A stretch of 64,000 nucleotides of DNA from PRS1 sp965250265 (GCA_965250265.1 CBDFNO010000009.1:1-64000); one strand, 5' to 3'. Positions 34,662 to 43,976 are shown, counted from the first letter of the stretch. Program-made: numbers and translations. The notes: generated by a model not told the origin, from the letters alone.

Positions 34662-36815
34662 ATGAAACATATTTTACTTCTATTATTCCTTTTATTATCA
34701 ATCTCAATATTCGGACAAACTAAAATTAGCGGAAAAGTAACCAACAATAAAGGTATTCCTATAGTTGGGGCCAATGTTTATTTAGATGGTACATATGATG
34801 GCAGTACAACTGACGGTGATGGAAATTTTTCTTTCAAAACTGAAGAGATAGATTCACAAACCCTAATAGTTTCTTATCTATCTTACGAAACTTTCACAAT
34901 GGTTGGCGATGTGTCTTTTATGAAAGATTTGCAAATAAAACTTCGTGAAGATGTTGACGCTCTCGATACTGTTGTGATCTCTGCTGGGACTTTTTCGGCT
35001 GGAGATAATAGTAAAGTCGCTGTACTAAAACCTTTAGATGTTGTCACAACTGCAAGCGCATTAGGTGATTTTGTTGGTGCTTTACAAACACTTCCAGGTA
35101 CTACAACGGTAGCTGAAGATGGTCGTTTGTTCGTACGAGGAGGTGAAGCTGAAGAGACACAAATATTTATAGATGGTATTCGTGTGTTTACACCTTATAC
35201 TCCAACAACCAATAATTCGCCAACTCGTGGACGTTATTCACCATTTTTATTTGACGGTATTACTTTTTCAACAGGAGGTTATTCTGCCGAGTTTGGACAA
35301 GCCTTGTCAAGTGTTCTTTTATTAAACACAATTGACCAACCAGATCAAGAAAAAACAGATATTGGTATAATGACCGTTGGAACAGCACTAGGTAATACTC
35401 AAATTTGGAACAAAAACTCAATTAGTGTAAATGCATCTTATATAAATATTGCGCCCTATAATGCGATTTTTAAAGACAGAAACGATTGGAAAAAACCTTA
35501 TGAATCACTTTCTGGTGAAGCTGTTTTTAGACGACGTTTTGATAATGGTATTTTAAAATTATACTCAGCTTTCGATACGACTAATTTTGAACTGATTCAA
35601 GAAAATATTAACTATGCAGATGGAGTTCATTTTAAATTAAAGAATAATAATCTGTATTTTAATGGTTCGTACCAAGGTATGTTAAATGACAATTGGTCTG
35701 TACAAGGAGGAATGAGTTTTACACACTCAAAAGAGAATATTAATTTTATTGATAATAATATTGAAGATACCGAAAACTCCATTCATGCAAAGCTGAAATT
35801 TAAACGTCGTTTCAGTAGCCGATTTAAACTTAATTTTGGTGCAGAATATTTTGCTACCAATTTTAATGAGGATTTTTCAAATGAAACTATAACTCCTATT
35901 AGTTATGGCTATAACAATAATATAAGTGCTGCTTTTACCGAAGCTGATATTTTCTTTTCTAAAAAACTAGCTTTAAAAGCAGGAGTTCGAGCTGAATATA
36001 GCGAGATATTTAATGACTTTTTATTTGCTCCAAGAGTATCATTCGCGTATAAAACTTCAGCTAAAAGCCAAGTATCTTTAGCTTATGGTGATTTTTACCA
36101 AAATCCGCAAAGCAACATTTTAAAGTTTAGTCAAGATCTAAAATCACAAAGCACGGCTCATTATATATTGAATTATCAATTGAATAGTGATGGACAGATA
36201 TTTAGAGCTGAAGCCTATTATAAAGATTACAAAAATTTGGTAAAATATGATACAGACTTCGCAAATTTTGATAGTAACTATAATAGTGACGGTTATGGTT
36301 ATGCCAAAGGATTGGATTTGTTTTGGAGAGATAGTAAAAGCATAAAAAATACAGATTATTGGTTAAGTTACTCGTATATAGATACTCAACGGAATTATAG
36401 AAACTATCCTATGGAAGCACAACCTAATTTTGCTAATACACACAATTTATCTTTAGTTGGAAAGTATTTTATTAGCGATTGGAAAAGCCAAGTTGGGTTT
36501 AGCTATGCATTTGCTTCTGGTCGATCTTATACCAATCCAAACGAAACAGGATTTTTAAACCAAAAAACAAAATCGTATAATAGTTTAAGCCTCAATTGGG
36601 CGTATTTAATAAGCCAACAAAAGATATTATATTTCTCTATAAATAATGTGTTAGGTTTTAAAAATATTAATGGTTACCAATATGCTGATGCACCAGATTT
36701 AAATGGTAATTTTGCAAGTCGTGCTTTACGTCCTGCTGCAGACCAGTTCTTTTTTATAGGCTTCTTTTGGACCATTAGCGAAGATGGTAAAGACAACCAG
36801 TTGGATAATTTATAA
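34662..36815 (+). CDS. TonB-dependent outer-membrane receptor
   Basis: A 717-residue receptor. Signal peptide MKHILLLLFLLLSISIFGQ is followed by a carboxypeptidase-like regulatory domain (ISGKVTNNKGIPIVGANVYL, then GDGNFSF), the plug with LKPLDVVTTASALGDF, LPGTTTVAEDGRLFVRGG and FIDGIRVFTPY, and a beta-barrel ending in a Phe/Trp-rich strand (FFIGFFWTI). The cargo is not indicated; no SusD partner lies beside it, so it is not a glycan-utilisation pair. The ATG at 34662 gives the signal peptide; an upstream TTG start would add 12 unneeded residues. The DinB cassette-like unit begins 6 bases after its stop. Confidence 0.93.
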   Translation: MKHILLLLFLLLSISIFGQTKISGKVTNNKGIPIVGANVYLDGTYDGSTTDGDGNFSFKTEEIDSQTLIVSYLSYETFTMVGDVSFMKDLQIKLREDVDALDTVVISAGTFSAGDNSKVAVLKPLDVVTTASALGDFVGALQTLPGTTTVAEDGRLFVRGGEAEETQIFIDGIRVFTPYTPTTNNSPTRGRYSPFLFDGITFSTGGYSAEFGQALSSVLLLNTIDQPDQEKTDIGIMTVGTALGNTQIWNKNSISVNASYINIAPYNAIFKDRNDWKKPYESLSGEAVFRRRFDNGILKLYSAFDTTNFELIQENINYADGVHFKLKNNNLYFNGSYQGMLNDNWSVQGGMSFTHSKENINFIDNNIEDTENSIHAKLKFKRRFSSRFKLNFGAEYFATNFNEDFSNETITPISYGYNNNISAAFTEADIFFSKKLALKAGVRAEYSEIFNDFLFAPRVSFAYKTSAKSQVSLAYGDFYQNPQSNILKFSQDLKSQSTAHYILNYQLNSDGQIFRAEAYYKDYKNLVKYDTDFANFDSNYNSDGYGYAKGLDLFWRDSKSIKNTDYWLSYSYIDTQRNYRNYPMEAQPNFANTHNLSLVGKYFISDWKSQVGFSYAFASGRSYTNPNETGFLNQKTKSYNSLSLNWAYLISQQKILYFSINNVLGFKNINGYQYADAPDLNGNFASRALRPAADQFFFIGFFWTISEDGKDNQLDNL

Positions 36816-36821
36816 AGGGGT

Positions 36822-37530
36822 TTCGTTTAACGATTTGTGTATGGTTTTGCGAGTCTCGCGCAACTAATTTAGCAAAAGGAAACCGAACCTTAGGAAAATC
36901 CGCAGGATTTTCCGAGTGGCTAGTACCAAGCAATTATTTTTACACGGTGTTGTGTGTAGTTTTTATTTCTGTAATTCTTGCTAAATGATGGTCATCGTGT
37001 TCGGCTACAAATAAAAATAAATCCATTATTCGCATTGGTTTTTTTAATCTCGGATGTAGCGCTGTTTTATAAACATCTTGTTCTTTCAATTCATTCAGTT
37101 TAGTTAAAGTTATTTCGCGTAACTCCTGAAATTGTGACAATAAGTCTTTAATATCCTTTTTGTTATGTTGAGCAAAATCAGTTTTTTTATTTTCCAAATC
37201 AGCTGATCTCAAATATTCCAGATTTTTCATTATATCATCAAGCCTCCCATGCCATAGAGGTTCTAAATCAATTAGATGTCCAATGTTTTCTTTTATTGAC
37301 CATTTCTCATTTGGTTTGATTTCCAACAATTCAGTTGGAATCTTGTTAATTTTCGCTTTTAATCGTATTAAAGTTCCATCAAGTCGCTCAATAATTGACG
37401 GAAAAATATTTTGTTCAAAAGAAAAATCAAATTTTCGTTCAAACCATTTTATTTGTTTCATTCTATTTTCAATTACTTACAATGTTTTGATATGGTCAGT
37501 TTTAATTGATTATATCAGTTGTTAAACGAA
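36822..37530. mobile_element. Cassette-like unit with DinB gene
   Basis: A 709-bp unit bounded by a perfect 10-bp inverted repeat, TTCGTTTAAC at 36822-36831 and its complement at 37521-37530. It contains a single gene (DinB family, leftward). The 110 bases after the gene fold well: GCGAGTCTCGC at 36849-36859 and GGAAAATCC-GCA-GGATTTTCC at 36893-36913. Near the stop is ACACCGTGTAAAAA, resembling the outer end around GATTTGTGTATG. The layout of one gene plus a structured 3' tail with a GTTAAAC core is like an integron attC cassette, but strict attC rules are only partly met and no integrase is in view. Confidence 0.45.
36940..37461 (-). CDS. DinB-family protein
   Basis: A 173-residue four-helix DinB/YfiT-type protein. 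The metal-binding pattern is visible: GHLIDLEPLWHGRLDD in the middle and AEHDDHHLARITEI near the end. DinB-fold proteins are often thiol-dependent transferases or hydrolases; the substrate here is unknown. It is the only gene in a 709-bp unit bounded by inverted repeats, and its direction is opposite to the TonB receptor on the left. This suggests it may be an acquired accessory gene. Confidence 0.88.
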   Translation of the reverse strand: MKQIKWFERKFDFSFEQNIFPSIIERLDGTLIRLKAKINKIPTELLEIKPNEKWSIKENIGHLIDLEPLWHGRLDDIMKNLEYLRSADLENKKTDFAQHNKKDIKDLLSQFQELREITLTKLNELKEQDVYKTALHPRLKKPMRIMDLFLFVAEHDDHHLARITEIKTTHNTV

Positions 37531-37563
37531 GGTAGTATTTTTTAAGTTTAGATTCAATATTTA

Positions 37564-38346
37564 TTATTTTTCTAACATCTTTCCTAAAATTTCTTTCATC
37601 ATTTTGGCGGCTAAAAAAGCAGTCATATTTTGGAAGTCCCTATTAGAATTATATTCTACAATATCGGCTCCAATAACTTTGGCATCTATATTTTGAATTA
37701 GATCTAATACCTGTCTTGAAGTAAGTCCTCCAGGTTCGTGATGCGATACTCCTGGCGCAAAGGCAGGATCGAACGCATCCATGTCTAGCGAAATGTATAA
37801 TGGGTTTTTAAATTTTGGTATTTTTGATACATCCAAATCTTTCATTTGGTGAATTTCTACATTGTATTTTTTTGCCTGTGTTATTTGATGTGTGTTTAAA
37901 GTCCTGATACCAACTTGAACCAATCTAGCCGCAAACCTATTTTCCATAATTCTTGCAAATGGGCAAGCATGCGAATATATATCGCCTTCGTAGTTATCAT
38001 AGAGGTCAGCATGTGCATCAATATGTAGAATATCTAATACAGGGTATTTATTGTGATGGGCTTTAATAATTGGAAACGTAATAGAGTGGTCTCCACCAAG
38101 CGTAAATATTTTATTGTTTGAATTTATATGGTTTCTTGTGATGTCTTCAATGTCAAAATATTTCAAAATTTCAAAATCTCCTTTGTCAACTATCGATGAA
38201 CTTTCTATAGTAATTCCGTTTTCAGTAAAAAGATTAAGAGAACCACAATTTAAAACCTCTCTTATTATTGGAGGAGCTAGCCTTGGTCCTTTTTGAAAGG
38301 AAGATTTTTCATCATATTGTATTCCTTGAATAATTATTTCAGACAT
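37564..38346 (-). CDS. speB: Agmatinase/arginase-family ureohydrolase
   Basis: A 260-residue binuclear manganese enzyme. All six metal ligands are visible: H87 in GGDHSIT, D110, H112 and D114 in DAHADLYD, and D188 and D190 in SLDMDAFDP. The FAPGVSHHEPGGLTSRQVLD stretch supports agmatinase (agmatine to putrescine and urea), although formimidoylglutamase or guanidinobutyrase cannot be excluded. Length is short but complete. It reads leftward, upstream of the DinB unit, and follows the RidA-type gene by about 60 bases of spacer in the opposite reading order. Confidence 0.85.
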   Translation of the reverse strand: MSEIIIQGIQYDEKSSFQKGPRLAPPIIREVLNCGSLNLFTENGITIESSSIVDKGDFEILKYFDIEDITRNHINSNNKIFTLGGDHSITFPIIKAHHNKYPVLDILHIDAHADLYDNYEGDIYSHACPFARIMENRFAARLVQVGIRTLNTHQITQAKKYNVEIHQMKDLDVSKIPKFKNPLYISLDMDAFDPAFAPGVSHHEPGGLTSRQVLDLIQNIDAKVIGADIVEYNSNRDFQNMTAFLAAKMMKEILGKMLEK

Positions 38347-38405
38347 TTTGCTTTTTTAGGTTAAGCCTAGAACGCGATAAAATGTTTTAGGCTATTAATA
38401 AGTAA

Positions 38406-38972
38406 TTATTCACTTACCTGTACAATAGCCTCTACTTCGCAGGCAAGATTCCAAGGGAGTGATGACATACCGACTGCAGAACGTGCATGTATACCACGTT
38501 CGCCGAAAACGGCTATCATTGTTTCAGAATATCCATTTATTACTTTTGGATGCTCTGAAAAAGAAGAATCTGCATTTACCATTCCTAATACTTTTATAAT
38601 ATGTTCTACTTTATTAAGGTCACCAAGTTCTTTTTTTAAAACTGATAAATGCCGTATTGCTACTAATTTTGCAGCTTCATAACCTTGCTCTACAGTAAGA
38701 TCTGTGCCTACTTTTCCTGTTACTCTTGTACCATCAACTTTTATTGGACCATTACCAGATAAATACAATAAATTATTAACTCTGGTCGCGAGTACTATCT
38801 TAATGCCTTTTGGTAGTGTTGGTTCATGTAAGGTTATCCCTAAAGAGTCTAATCGTTCTTCAATATCGTAATCGTAAAGGTTATCAACGATTTTAGAATC
38901 TTTACTTTCAGAATCACAGCTAAAAATTGTAATCAGGAATAAGCTTAAAATCGTTTTAAAAATAAGTTTCAT
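38406..38972 (-). CDS. RidA-like protein with lipoprotein signal
   Basis: A 188-residue protein. RidA proteins normally are about 130 residues and cytosolic, where they hydrolyse reactive enamine/imine intermediates. Here a lipoprotein signal is added (FKTILSLFLITIFSC, C19), followed by a linker. The RidA core has YLSGNGPI near 70, LKKELGDLNKVEHIIKVLG near 112, and ARSAVGMSSLPW with the key Arg at 164. The catalytic Arg being kept suggests an active deaminase at the periplasmic or outer membrane. It lies 10 bases after the end of the M28 peptidase gene. Confidence 0.87.
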   Translation of the reverse strand: MKLIFKTILSLFLITIFSCDSESKDSKIVDNLYDYDIEERLDSLGITLHEPTLPKGIKIVLATRVNNLLYLSGNGPIKVDGTRVTGKVGTDLTVEQGYEAAKLVAIRHLSVLKKELGDLNKVEHIIKVLGMVNADSSFSEHPKVINGYSETMIAVFGERGIHARSAVGMSSLPWNLACEVEAIVQVSE

Positions 38973-38982
38973 ACAGTATACT

Positions 38983-40530
38983 TTAATTATATTTTAAATC
39001 ATTTTTTTTTCTTGGAAGCATTTCATCTCTTTGTGATGTTTGCCAAATAAAATATGCTATTATGGTTGCGGCTTGTTTAAGATCATTTTCGACAAGGTGA
39101 TCGTAATTATCCATATTGGTGTGATGTGTTTTAGTGGAATAAGCAATAGGCTCTTGAATAAATTGAAAGCCTGGAATACCAACTCCATCAAAAGCCAAAT
39201 GATCAGTTCCTCCAGTATTACTCAAACTCAGTGTTGAAGCATCCATATCTTTAAATGGCTTTAGCCATTCTCTAAAAATAGGAGACACTTCACTATTTCC
39301 TTGCAAGTAAACACCGCGAATTTTTCCTGTGCCATTATCTAAATTGTAATAAGCAGATACATTTTTTTGGGCTTCTTTTAAAGATTTTGCAGACCATCCA
39401 TCTACTACTGCATAGTTTTCTGAAACATAGGCTCTTGAACCAAACAATCCTTGCTCTTCGCCAGTCCATAAAGCAATACGTAATGTTCTTCGGGGTTTAA
39501 TGCCACTTTCTTTAATGGTTTCAAGTAATATCCTTGCAGCTTCCATCATAACTGCCGATCCTGCTCCATTATCTGTAGCTCCAGTTCCCGTATGCCAGGA
39601 ATCAAAATGTCCTCCAAACATAACAACTTCATCTTTAAGATCTGTCCCTGGAATTTCGGCAATAATATTGTGTTCCATTTCATCAGGATTGGTATAATTA
39701 GTCTTTAGGTCTAGACTAAGTGTTACCGGAATTCCTTTGCTTATTACTCTAAATATTCTGTTATAGTGTTCCATTGCCAAGGTAACTTGAGGGACTACAT
39801 ATTTATCAGCATCACGAGCACTTCCTTCAGCAGTTCTGGCTCCAGAGACAAAAACAGTACCCAATTCTCCTCTGTAACTTCTGTCGAGTACAGCAATTGG
39901 TTTTTCGGATTCCAGTAAATTCCAAATTGCAAGTCTTAGAGACGCAGCACTATTATTTCTACTTCTTCGTACACGAGGTTTAGGTGCAGGAGCATTGGCT
40001 AATTTTAAAAGACTCTCGTCATCATGTCTTATTGCACTAGGCTTAAAGGCTTCACTAATTTCACGGATTGTATCAATTAAAACAAATTTCCCTTTAAGTT
40101 GACCTTTATATTTTTCAACATCGCTTTCGTTTTCAATATTTAAATAAATAACTTCTCCAGAACCATTTATAGACGAAGACCAGGCTTTTGGATATGCAAT
40201 AATTGGCCAATAATTTGAACCTTCAGCATGCATTTCAAAATGTGTTAATTCCCAACCTCTCCCAAAAGGTCCCCATTGTTGAAGATGTACATTTTGCATT
40301 CCCCAACTTTCCAGTTTGTCTTTCACCCATTTTGTTGCACTGTCCAAGCCTGGTGATCCTGTAAGGCGAGGTCCATGTACATCTGTCATCCAACTGGCAA
40401 TTTCCATAACCTGGCTATTGTCAATACCATGTTTTTTAATGATGTCAACAACATCAGTTGCTTGTGTTTCTTGTGATTGTATTGTTAATGAAATGCTTAA
40501 TAATACTAGTAACGATAGTAATTGTTTCAT
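38983..40530 (-). CDS. Secreted M28 aminopeptidase with PA domain
   Basis: A 515-residue zinc exopeptidase of family M28. A signal peptide (LLSLLVLLSISLTIQS) is followed by a PA-like insert (residues about 120-260) and the M28 core: GGHFDSWHTGTGATDNGAGS near 310, WTGEEQGLFGSRAY near 360, GGTDHLAFDGVGIPGF near 450, then HHTNMDNYDHL with the last ligand His. It should release amino acids in the periplasm. It reads leftward in the row that also holds the S10 peptidase and cyclophilin genes, and the RidA gene follows. Confidence 0.93.
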   Translation of the reverse strand: MKQLLSLLVLLSISLTIQSQETQATDVVDIIKKHGIDNSQVMEIASWMTDVHGPRLTGSPGLDSATKWVKDKLESWGMQNVHLQQWGPFGRGWELTHFEMHAEGSNYWPIIAYPKAWSSSINGSGEVIYLNIENESDVEKYKGQLKGKFVLIDTIREISEAFKPSAIRHDDESLLKLANAPAPKPRVRRSRNNSAASLRLAIWNLLESEKPIAVLDRSYRGELGTVFVSGARTAEGSARDADKYVVPQVTLAMEHYNRIFRVISKGIPVTLSLDLKTNYTNPDEMEHNIIAEIPGTDLKDEVVMFGGHFDSWHTGTGATDNGAGSAVMMEAARILLETIKESGIKPRRTLRIALWTGEEQGLFGSRAYVSENYAVVDGWSAKSLKEAQKNVSAYYNLDNGTGKIRGVYLQGNSEVSPIFREWLKPFKDMDASTLSLSNTGGTDHLAFDGVGIPGFQFIQEPIAYSTKTHHTNMDNYDHLVENDLKQAATIIAYFIWQTSQRDEMLPRKKNDLKYN

Positions 40531-40558
40531 GATTGTAAGTGTATTTGTTAAATTAAGT

Positions 40559-40653
40559 TATTTATTTTTAAGGTTGCTTTTCTTAACTCCTTCTTCAATT
40601 TTAGAATTGCACTACACTAATATAATTGAGAGAAGGAGGATTGTATACTTCAT
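40559..40653 (-). pseudogene. Decayed duplicate of cyclophilin gene 5' end
   Basis: Reading leftward from ATG at 40653 the frame gives MKYTILLLSIILV, a TAG stop, then CNSKIEEGVKKSNLKNK and a stop. The intact cyclophilin gene next door begins MKLIILLLSIILLSCDSKIT and continues EGVKKSDLKKD. The match is clear in DNA and protein: it is a 5'-end duplicate of 30 codons broken by an in-frame stop and cut short. It starts 15 bases after the stop of the intact gene, so it is a relic of a tandem duplication. Confidence 0.8.
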
Positions 40654-40668
40654 AATGGCTTATTTTAA

Positions 40669-41541
40669 TTAATAATCTTGACGTTTTATAAGTCGTACAA
40701 CAATAATTTTAACATCCTCAATTGGTTTATCTTTGTCATTGGTTTTTACTGCTGCAATGCTGTCAACCACATTCATGCCATTTACAACTTCACCAAAAAC
40801 AGTATAGTTTTGGTCAAGATGAGGAATTCCACCAAGAGTTTTGTACACTTCTATATGCTCTTTAGGATAGCGGTATTTTTTCATAGTTTCCAGTTCAATT
40901 ATTGCTAATGAATCAAACTTATTTTTAAAAGCATCAAATTTGGCTTTGTCTTCTTCATTAAATTCATTACTCTTTTGTGTCTCTTTTAAAAAGTTTAGAA
41001 ATTTATCAAAGGCGACTTCATATTTAGAACTGTTTATAATTTTGTTATATGCCAACCATTTATTGATGCGTCCTTTAGAAACATCTAATGTACTGTCATT
41101 GTATTTTTTCCCTTGTACTATGTAAAATTGTGAACCACTGGAAGACTGACTTGGGTTATAGTCGTCTGGCATTCTTGCAGCACTTAGAGCACCTCTTTTG
41201 TGGAATAAGTTTGGCTTAAATTCTGAATCGATAAGCTCTGGTAAATTAATAGAGTCTTCTTCAGTATTTGAATTTGAGGGTTTAGTTTTGGCATCTCCAG
41301 TTTGTATAACGAAATTTTGTATCACACGATGGAATGATAAACTATCATAGAATTTTTGATTAACCAGTTTTAAAAAGTTGTTACGATGTTTTGGTGTTTC
41401 GTCTGAAAGACGCAAAACAATGGGACCATAGTCAGTAACTAGTTCAATATCTTTTTTTAAGTCACTCTTTTTAACACCTTCAGTAATTTTAGAATCGCAA
41501 GACAATAATATAATTGAGAGTAGAAGGATAATAAGTTTCAT
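40669..41541 (-). CDS. Cyclophilin-type isomerase lipoprotein, long insert
   Basis: A 290-residue protein with lipoprotein signal MKLIILLLSIILLSC and a cyclophilin domain split by a long insert. The front part has VTDYGPIVLRLSDETPKHRN, FHRVIQNFVIQTGD and SGSQFYIVQGKKY. An insert of about 80 charged residues follows (SKYEVAFDKFLNFLKE region), then the C-terminal part HLDQNYTVFGEVVNGMNVVD. Bacteroidota periplasmic cyclophilins often carry such inserts. It is a paralogue of the cyclophilin gene at 29093. A decayed copy of its first 30 codons follows just downstream. Confidence 0.9.
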   Translation of the reverse strand: MKLIILLLSIILLSCDSKITEGVKKSDLKKDIELVTDYGPIVLRLSDETPKHRNNFLKLVNQKFYDSLSFHRVIQNFVIQTGDAKTKPSNSNTEEDSINLPELIDSEFKPNLFHKRGALSAARMPDDYNPSQSSSGSQFYIVQGKKYNDSTLDVSKGRINKWLAYNKIINSSKYEVAFDKFLNFLKETQKSNEFNEEDKAKFDAFKNKFDSLAIIELETMKKYRYPKEHIEVYKTLGGIPHLDQNYTVFGEVVNGMNVVDSIAAVKTNDKDKPIEDVKIIVVRLIKRQDY

Positions 41542-41559
41542 AGTTAACTCTATTTAGAA

Positions 41560-43068
41560 TTAATCTTCTGTTAAGAATTTTCTAATATCTTGAGATAATT
41601 TTATTAAATCGGGTTCGTGTGTGTACATCATATGTCCAGCTTCATAATAAGTCATTGTTACACGTTCTTTTACAATGCTATTTCTGGCAAACGTATATTC
41701 GGCATCAAAGAATGGACAAATTAAATCGTAATAGCCACAAGCTACTAATACTTTCATATCTGTGTTTCGTCGCATTGTCGAACCTAATTGTCTAGCAGCA
41801 TTTACAGGTGTTGGTTCCCAATATTGACCATCGGGAACAGTTCGCCAACGCCATTTTGAACCTATTTGCCTATTGGATGTCAAATAAGGTCTTCCCATTT
41901 CTATTTTTAAAACCGATGCATAATAATGATTCAATGCTGCTGTATATGCTGAACTTATTTGGTAAGATGCTGCGTCACCAAGTCTTGGGCCTTCAGAAAC
42001 ATCATCAGCTTCGTCTCCCATAAATCGTCCATCTAATCTACCAATTGCTAATCCCTTATCGGCTAATAATTGTTTTTGAAAACGTGGCATTAATACTCTT
42101 AGATTAGATTTTAAGATGTATACCTTATTTAGCCCAATAAAATAAGTCAATTTATCAGCAATTTTATTTTTATCTACTTCGCTTAATAATGATCCTTTAT
42201 ACAAAGCTGGTGCGTATTGGTTGTAAACAAAATCTCGAGCTTCTTCAACAAAATCCTCTAGTGCTTTTCCTTGTCCAGCTTTTTTATGGTACCATGCAGT
42301 TGCTGCCATACTAGGTAAGTAGGTAAGATAGGAAGTGATATTATCATGAATAGAAGTAGAGCCATCATAATCTAAGGCTTGTGAAATTAAAATCAAGCCA
42401 TTTAAGGCCATATTTTGACCTCCTCCTTCTAATACATTTGCTACAGCAGCTGCTCTAGTAGTACCAAAACTTTCTCCAGCAATATATTTAGGAGAATTCC
42501 AACGTTTATTTTCAGTTATCCACTGACGCATAAATTTTGCAATAGAGTTTGCATCTTCATTTAATCCCCAATAATTTTCTACTTTACCTTTACCTATTAC
42601 TCGACTATAACCAGTCCCAATAGGATCAATAAAAACAAGATCAGTAATATCAATTAATCCTTGATTATTCGTAACTATTGGGTAAGGCGCAGCACCATCA
42701 TCTATTTGTGCATCCGAATTTACTTTTACAATTTGTGGACCAAACATTCCCATATGTAACCAGACAGAAGCTGAACCTGGACCGCCATTAAAAACAAAAG
42801 TTATTGGTCTATTAGAGATATTAGTTATTCCTTCTTGTGTATATGCTACAGACCACATTGATGCTACAGCTTCGCCATCAGCATTTTTTAAATAAGTTTC
42901 CTTGGCTGTTGCTATATATTTAATTGTTTTATTACCAAAAACTGCTTGGTGTTTTGTTACAAAAGATTTTGCATCAGGAATAGGTTTAACTTTTTCTTCT
43001 TTTTTTTCTTGAGCTATTCCACTATAGCAAATTGCTATACAAGCAATAAGGGAAATTAGGTTTTTCAT
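41560..43068 (-). CDS. S10-family serine carboxypeptidase, exported
   Basis: A 502-residue serine peptidase of family S10. Signal peptide LISLIACIAICYSGIAQ, then FVFNGGPGSASVWLHMGMFG (oxyanion), GESFGTTRAA with the nucleophile Ser near residue 200, CGYYDLICPF with the Asp, and YEAGHMMYTHEP with the His. This catalytic order (Ser-Asp-His) is complete. S10 enzymes remove C-terminal residues at acidic pH, probably in the periplasm. It sits between the DUF1684 gene and the cyclophilin gene on the same strand. Confidence 0.93.
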   Translation of the reverse strand: MKNLISLIACIAICYSGIAQEKKEEKVKPIPDAKSFVTKHQAVFGNKTIKYIATAKETYLKNADGEAVASMWSVAYTQEGITNISNRPITFVFNGGPGSASVWLHMGMFGPQIVKVNSDAQIDDGAAPYPIVTNNQGLIDITDLVFIDPIGTGYSRVIGKGKVENYWGLNEDANSIAKFMRQWITENKRWNSPKYIAGESFGTTRAAAVANVLEGGGQNMALNGLILISQALDYDGSTSIHDNITSYLTYLPSMAATAWYHKKAGQGKALEDFVEEARDFVYNQYAPALYKGSLLSEVDKNKIADKLTYFIGLNKVYILKSNLRVLMPRFQKQLLADKGLAIGRLDGRFMGDEADDVSEGPRLGDAASYQISSAYTAALNHYYASVLKIEMGRPYLTSNRQIGSKWRWRTVPDGQYWEPTPVNAARQLGSTMRRNTDMKVLVACGYYDLICPFFDAEYTFARNSIVKERVTMTYYEAGHMMYTHEPDLIKLSQDIRKFLTED

Positions 43069-43097
43069 TTTATAGTTAGTTGTTTAATATTATTGTT

Positions 43098-43976
43098 TTA
43101 AAACTTCTTAATTTTTTCGCCAGCCAGAATTTTAAAAGGCAACACATTTTGTCTTGGAGGATATAAACACGTCGTAAATTCTGAAAATGCACAAGGAGGA
43201 TTATATAAATAATTGAAATCAAGTATAACCATACCATCAGTTTCAGGAAGGTCTAAATAAATATATCTACCACCTCCATAGGTTTCGTCACCTGTAGTTT
43301 CATCACTAACCATAGTAAATCCACTTTCGCCAACATCTAAATCATGAGTTTTGCCATTGTATTCAAAAGTAACTTTACCAATAAAACTGGTGCTTCTTTT
43401 TCCATCGACTTCAGATTTTACAATTTCAGACTTTGATTCTTCAAAATATGTAAATTGTCCTTCAAAAATAAATTCAGGATTAAGTTTAAATGGTTCAAAT
43501 CCTTTAAAGCCTTCAATGACAGGATTTTTTGTATCCCAAACCCTGACATAATGTTGTTTAGAACGTGTTATGACTTGCCAGTTTACTTGATTATGATATA
43601 GTTTGATAGAACTTCCGTATTCATTCAACTCTAAATGATAGTTAGAGATTATTGAATCTTCACTATTTTTTACCGTTACATTTTCTGAAGTATTAAAAAC
43701 TAATGAATCTTTGAAAAAAGAAAATTTTCCAATAGTAGAAGCCAAACCTTCAATATTTAAAACAAAATCGTTAATTGAATCTTTTCCTAAAGTGCTTGTT
43801 TTAGCATTTAATTTAAACAGTCCAGTAAGCAGTAAATAATTGATTCTATTTTTTGCTCTTTCTGTTTCATTCTCTTCAAATTTAAAAACATATTCATTAT
43901 CAATATTGAATTTATTTGTATGGTTATTACAAGATAAAAGTGCAATTAAAAAAAACAATAGGATGTACGATTTCAT
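43098..43976 (-). CDS. DUF1684 lipoprotein
   Basis: A 292-residue lipoprotein (ILLFFLIALLSCNN) of family DUF1684. The N-terminal part has NEYVFKFEENETERAKNRIN-like helices; the C-terminal part is YVRVWDTKNPVIEGFKGFE, then YGGGRYIYLDLPETDGMVIL and FNYLYNPPCAFSEFTTCLYPP, with a Cys pair. The fold and role are unknown; the PPRQNVLPFKILAGEK end is characteristic. It is upstream of the S10 peptidase gene, with a 29-base gap, likely same transcript. Confidence 0.88.
   Translation of the reverse strand: MKSYILLFFLIALLSCNNHTNKFNIDNEYVFKFEENETERAKNRINYLLLTGLFKLNAKTSTLGKDSINDFVLNIEGLASTIGKFSFFKDSLVFNTSENVTVKNSEDSIISNYHLELNEYGSSIKLYHNQVNWQVITRSKQHYVRVWDTKNPVIEGFKGFEPFKLNPEFIFEGQFTYFEESKSEIVKSEVDGKRSTSFIGKVTFEYNGKTHDLDVGESGFTMVSDETTGDETYGGGRYIYLDLPETDGMVILDFNYLYNPPCAFSEFTTCLYPPRQNVLPFKILAGEKIKKF

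Noticed and set aside
34662..36815. SusC-type glycan-utilisation receptor
   Set aside because: No SusD-like gene or glycosidases beside it, and the length (717) is shorter than typical SusC.
36822..37530. True integron gene cassette
   Set aside because: The outer cores are inverted to each other rather than direct, the R'' site does not fit strictly, and no integron integrase is present; kept only as 'cassette-like'.
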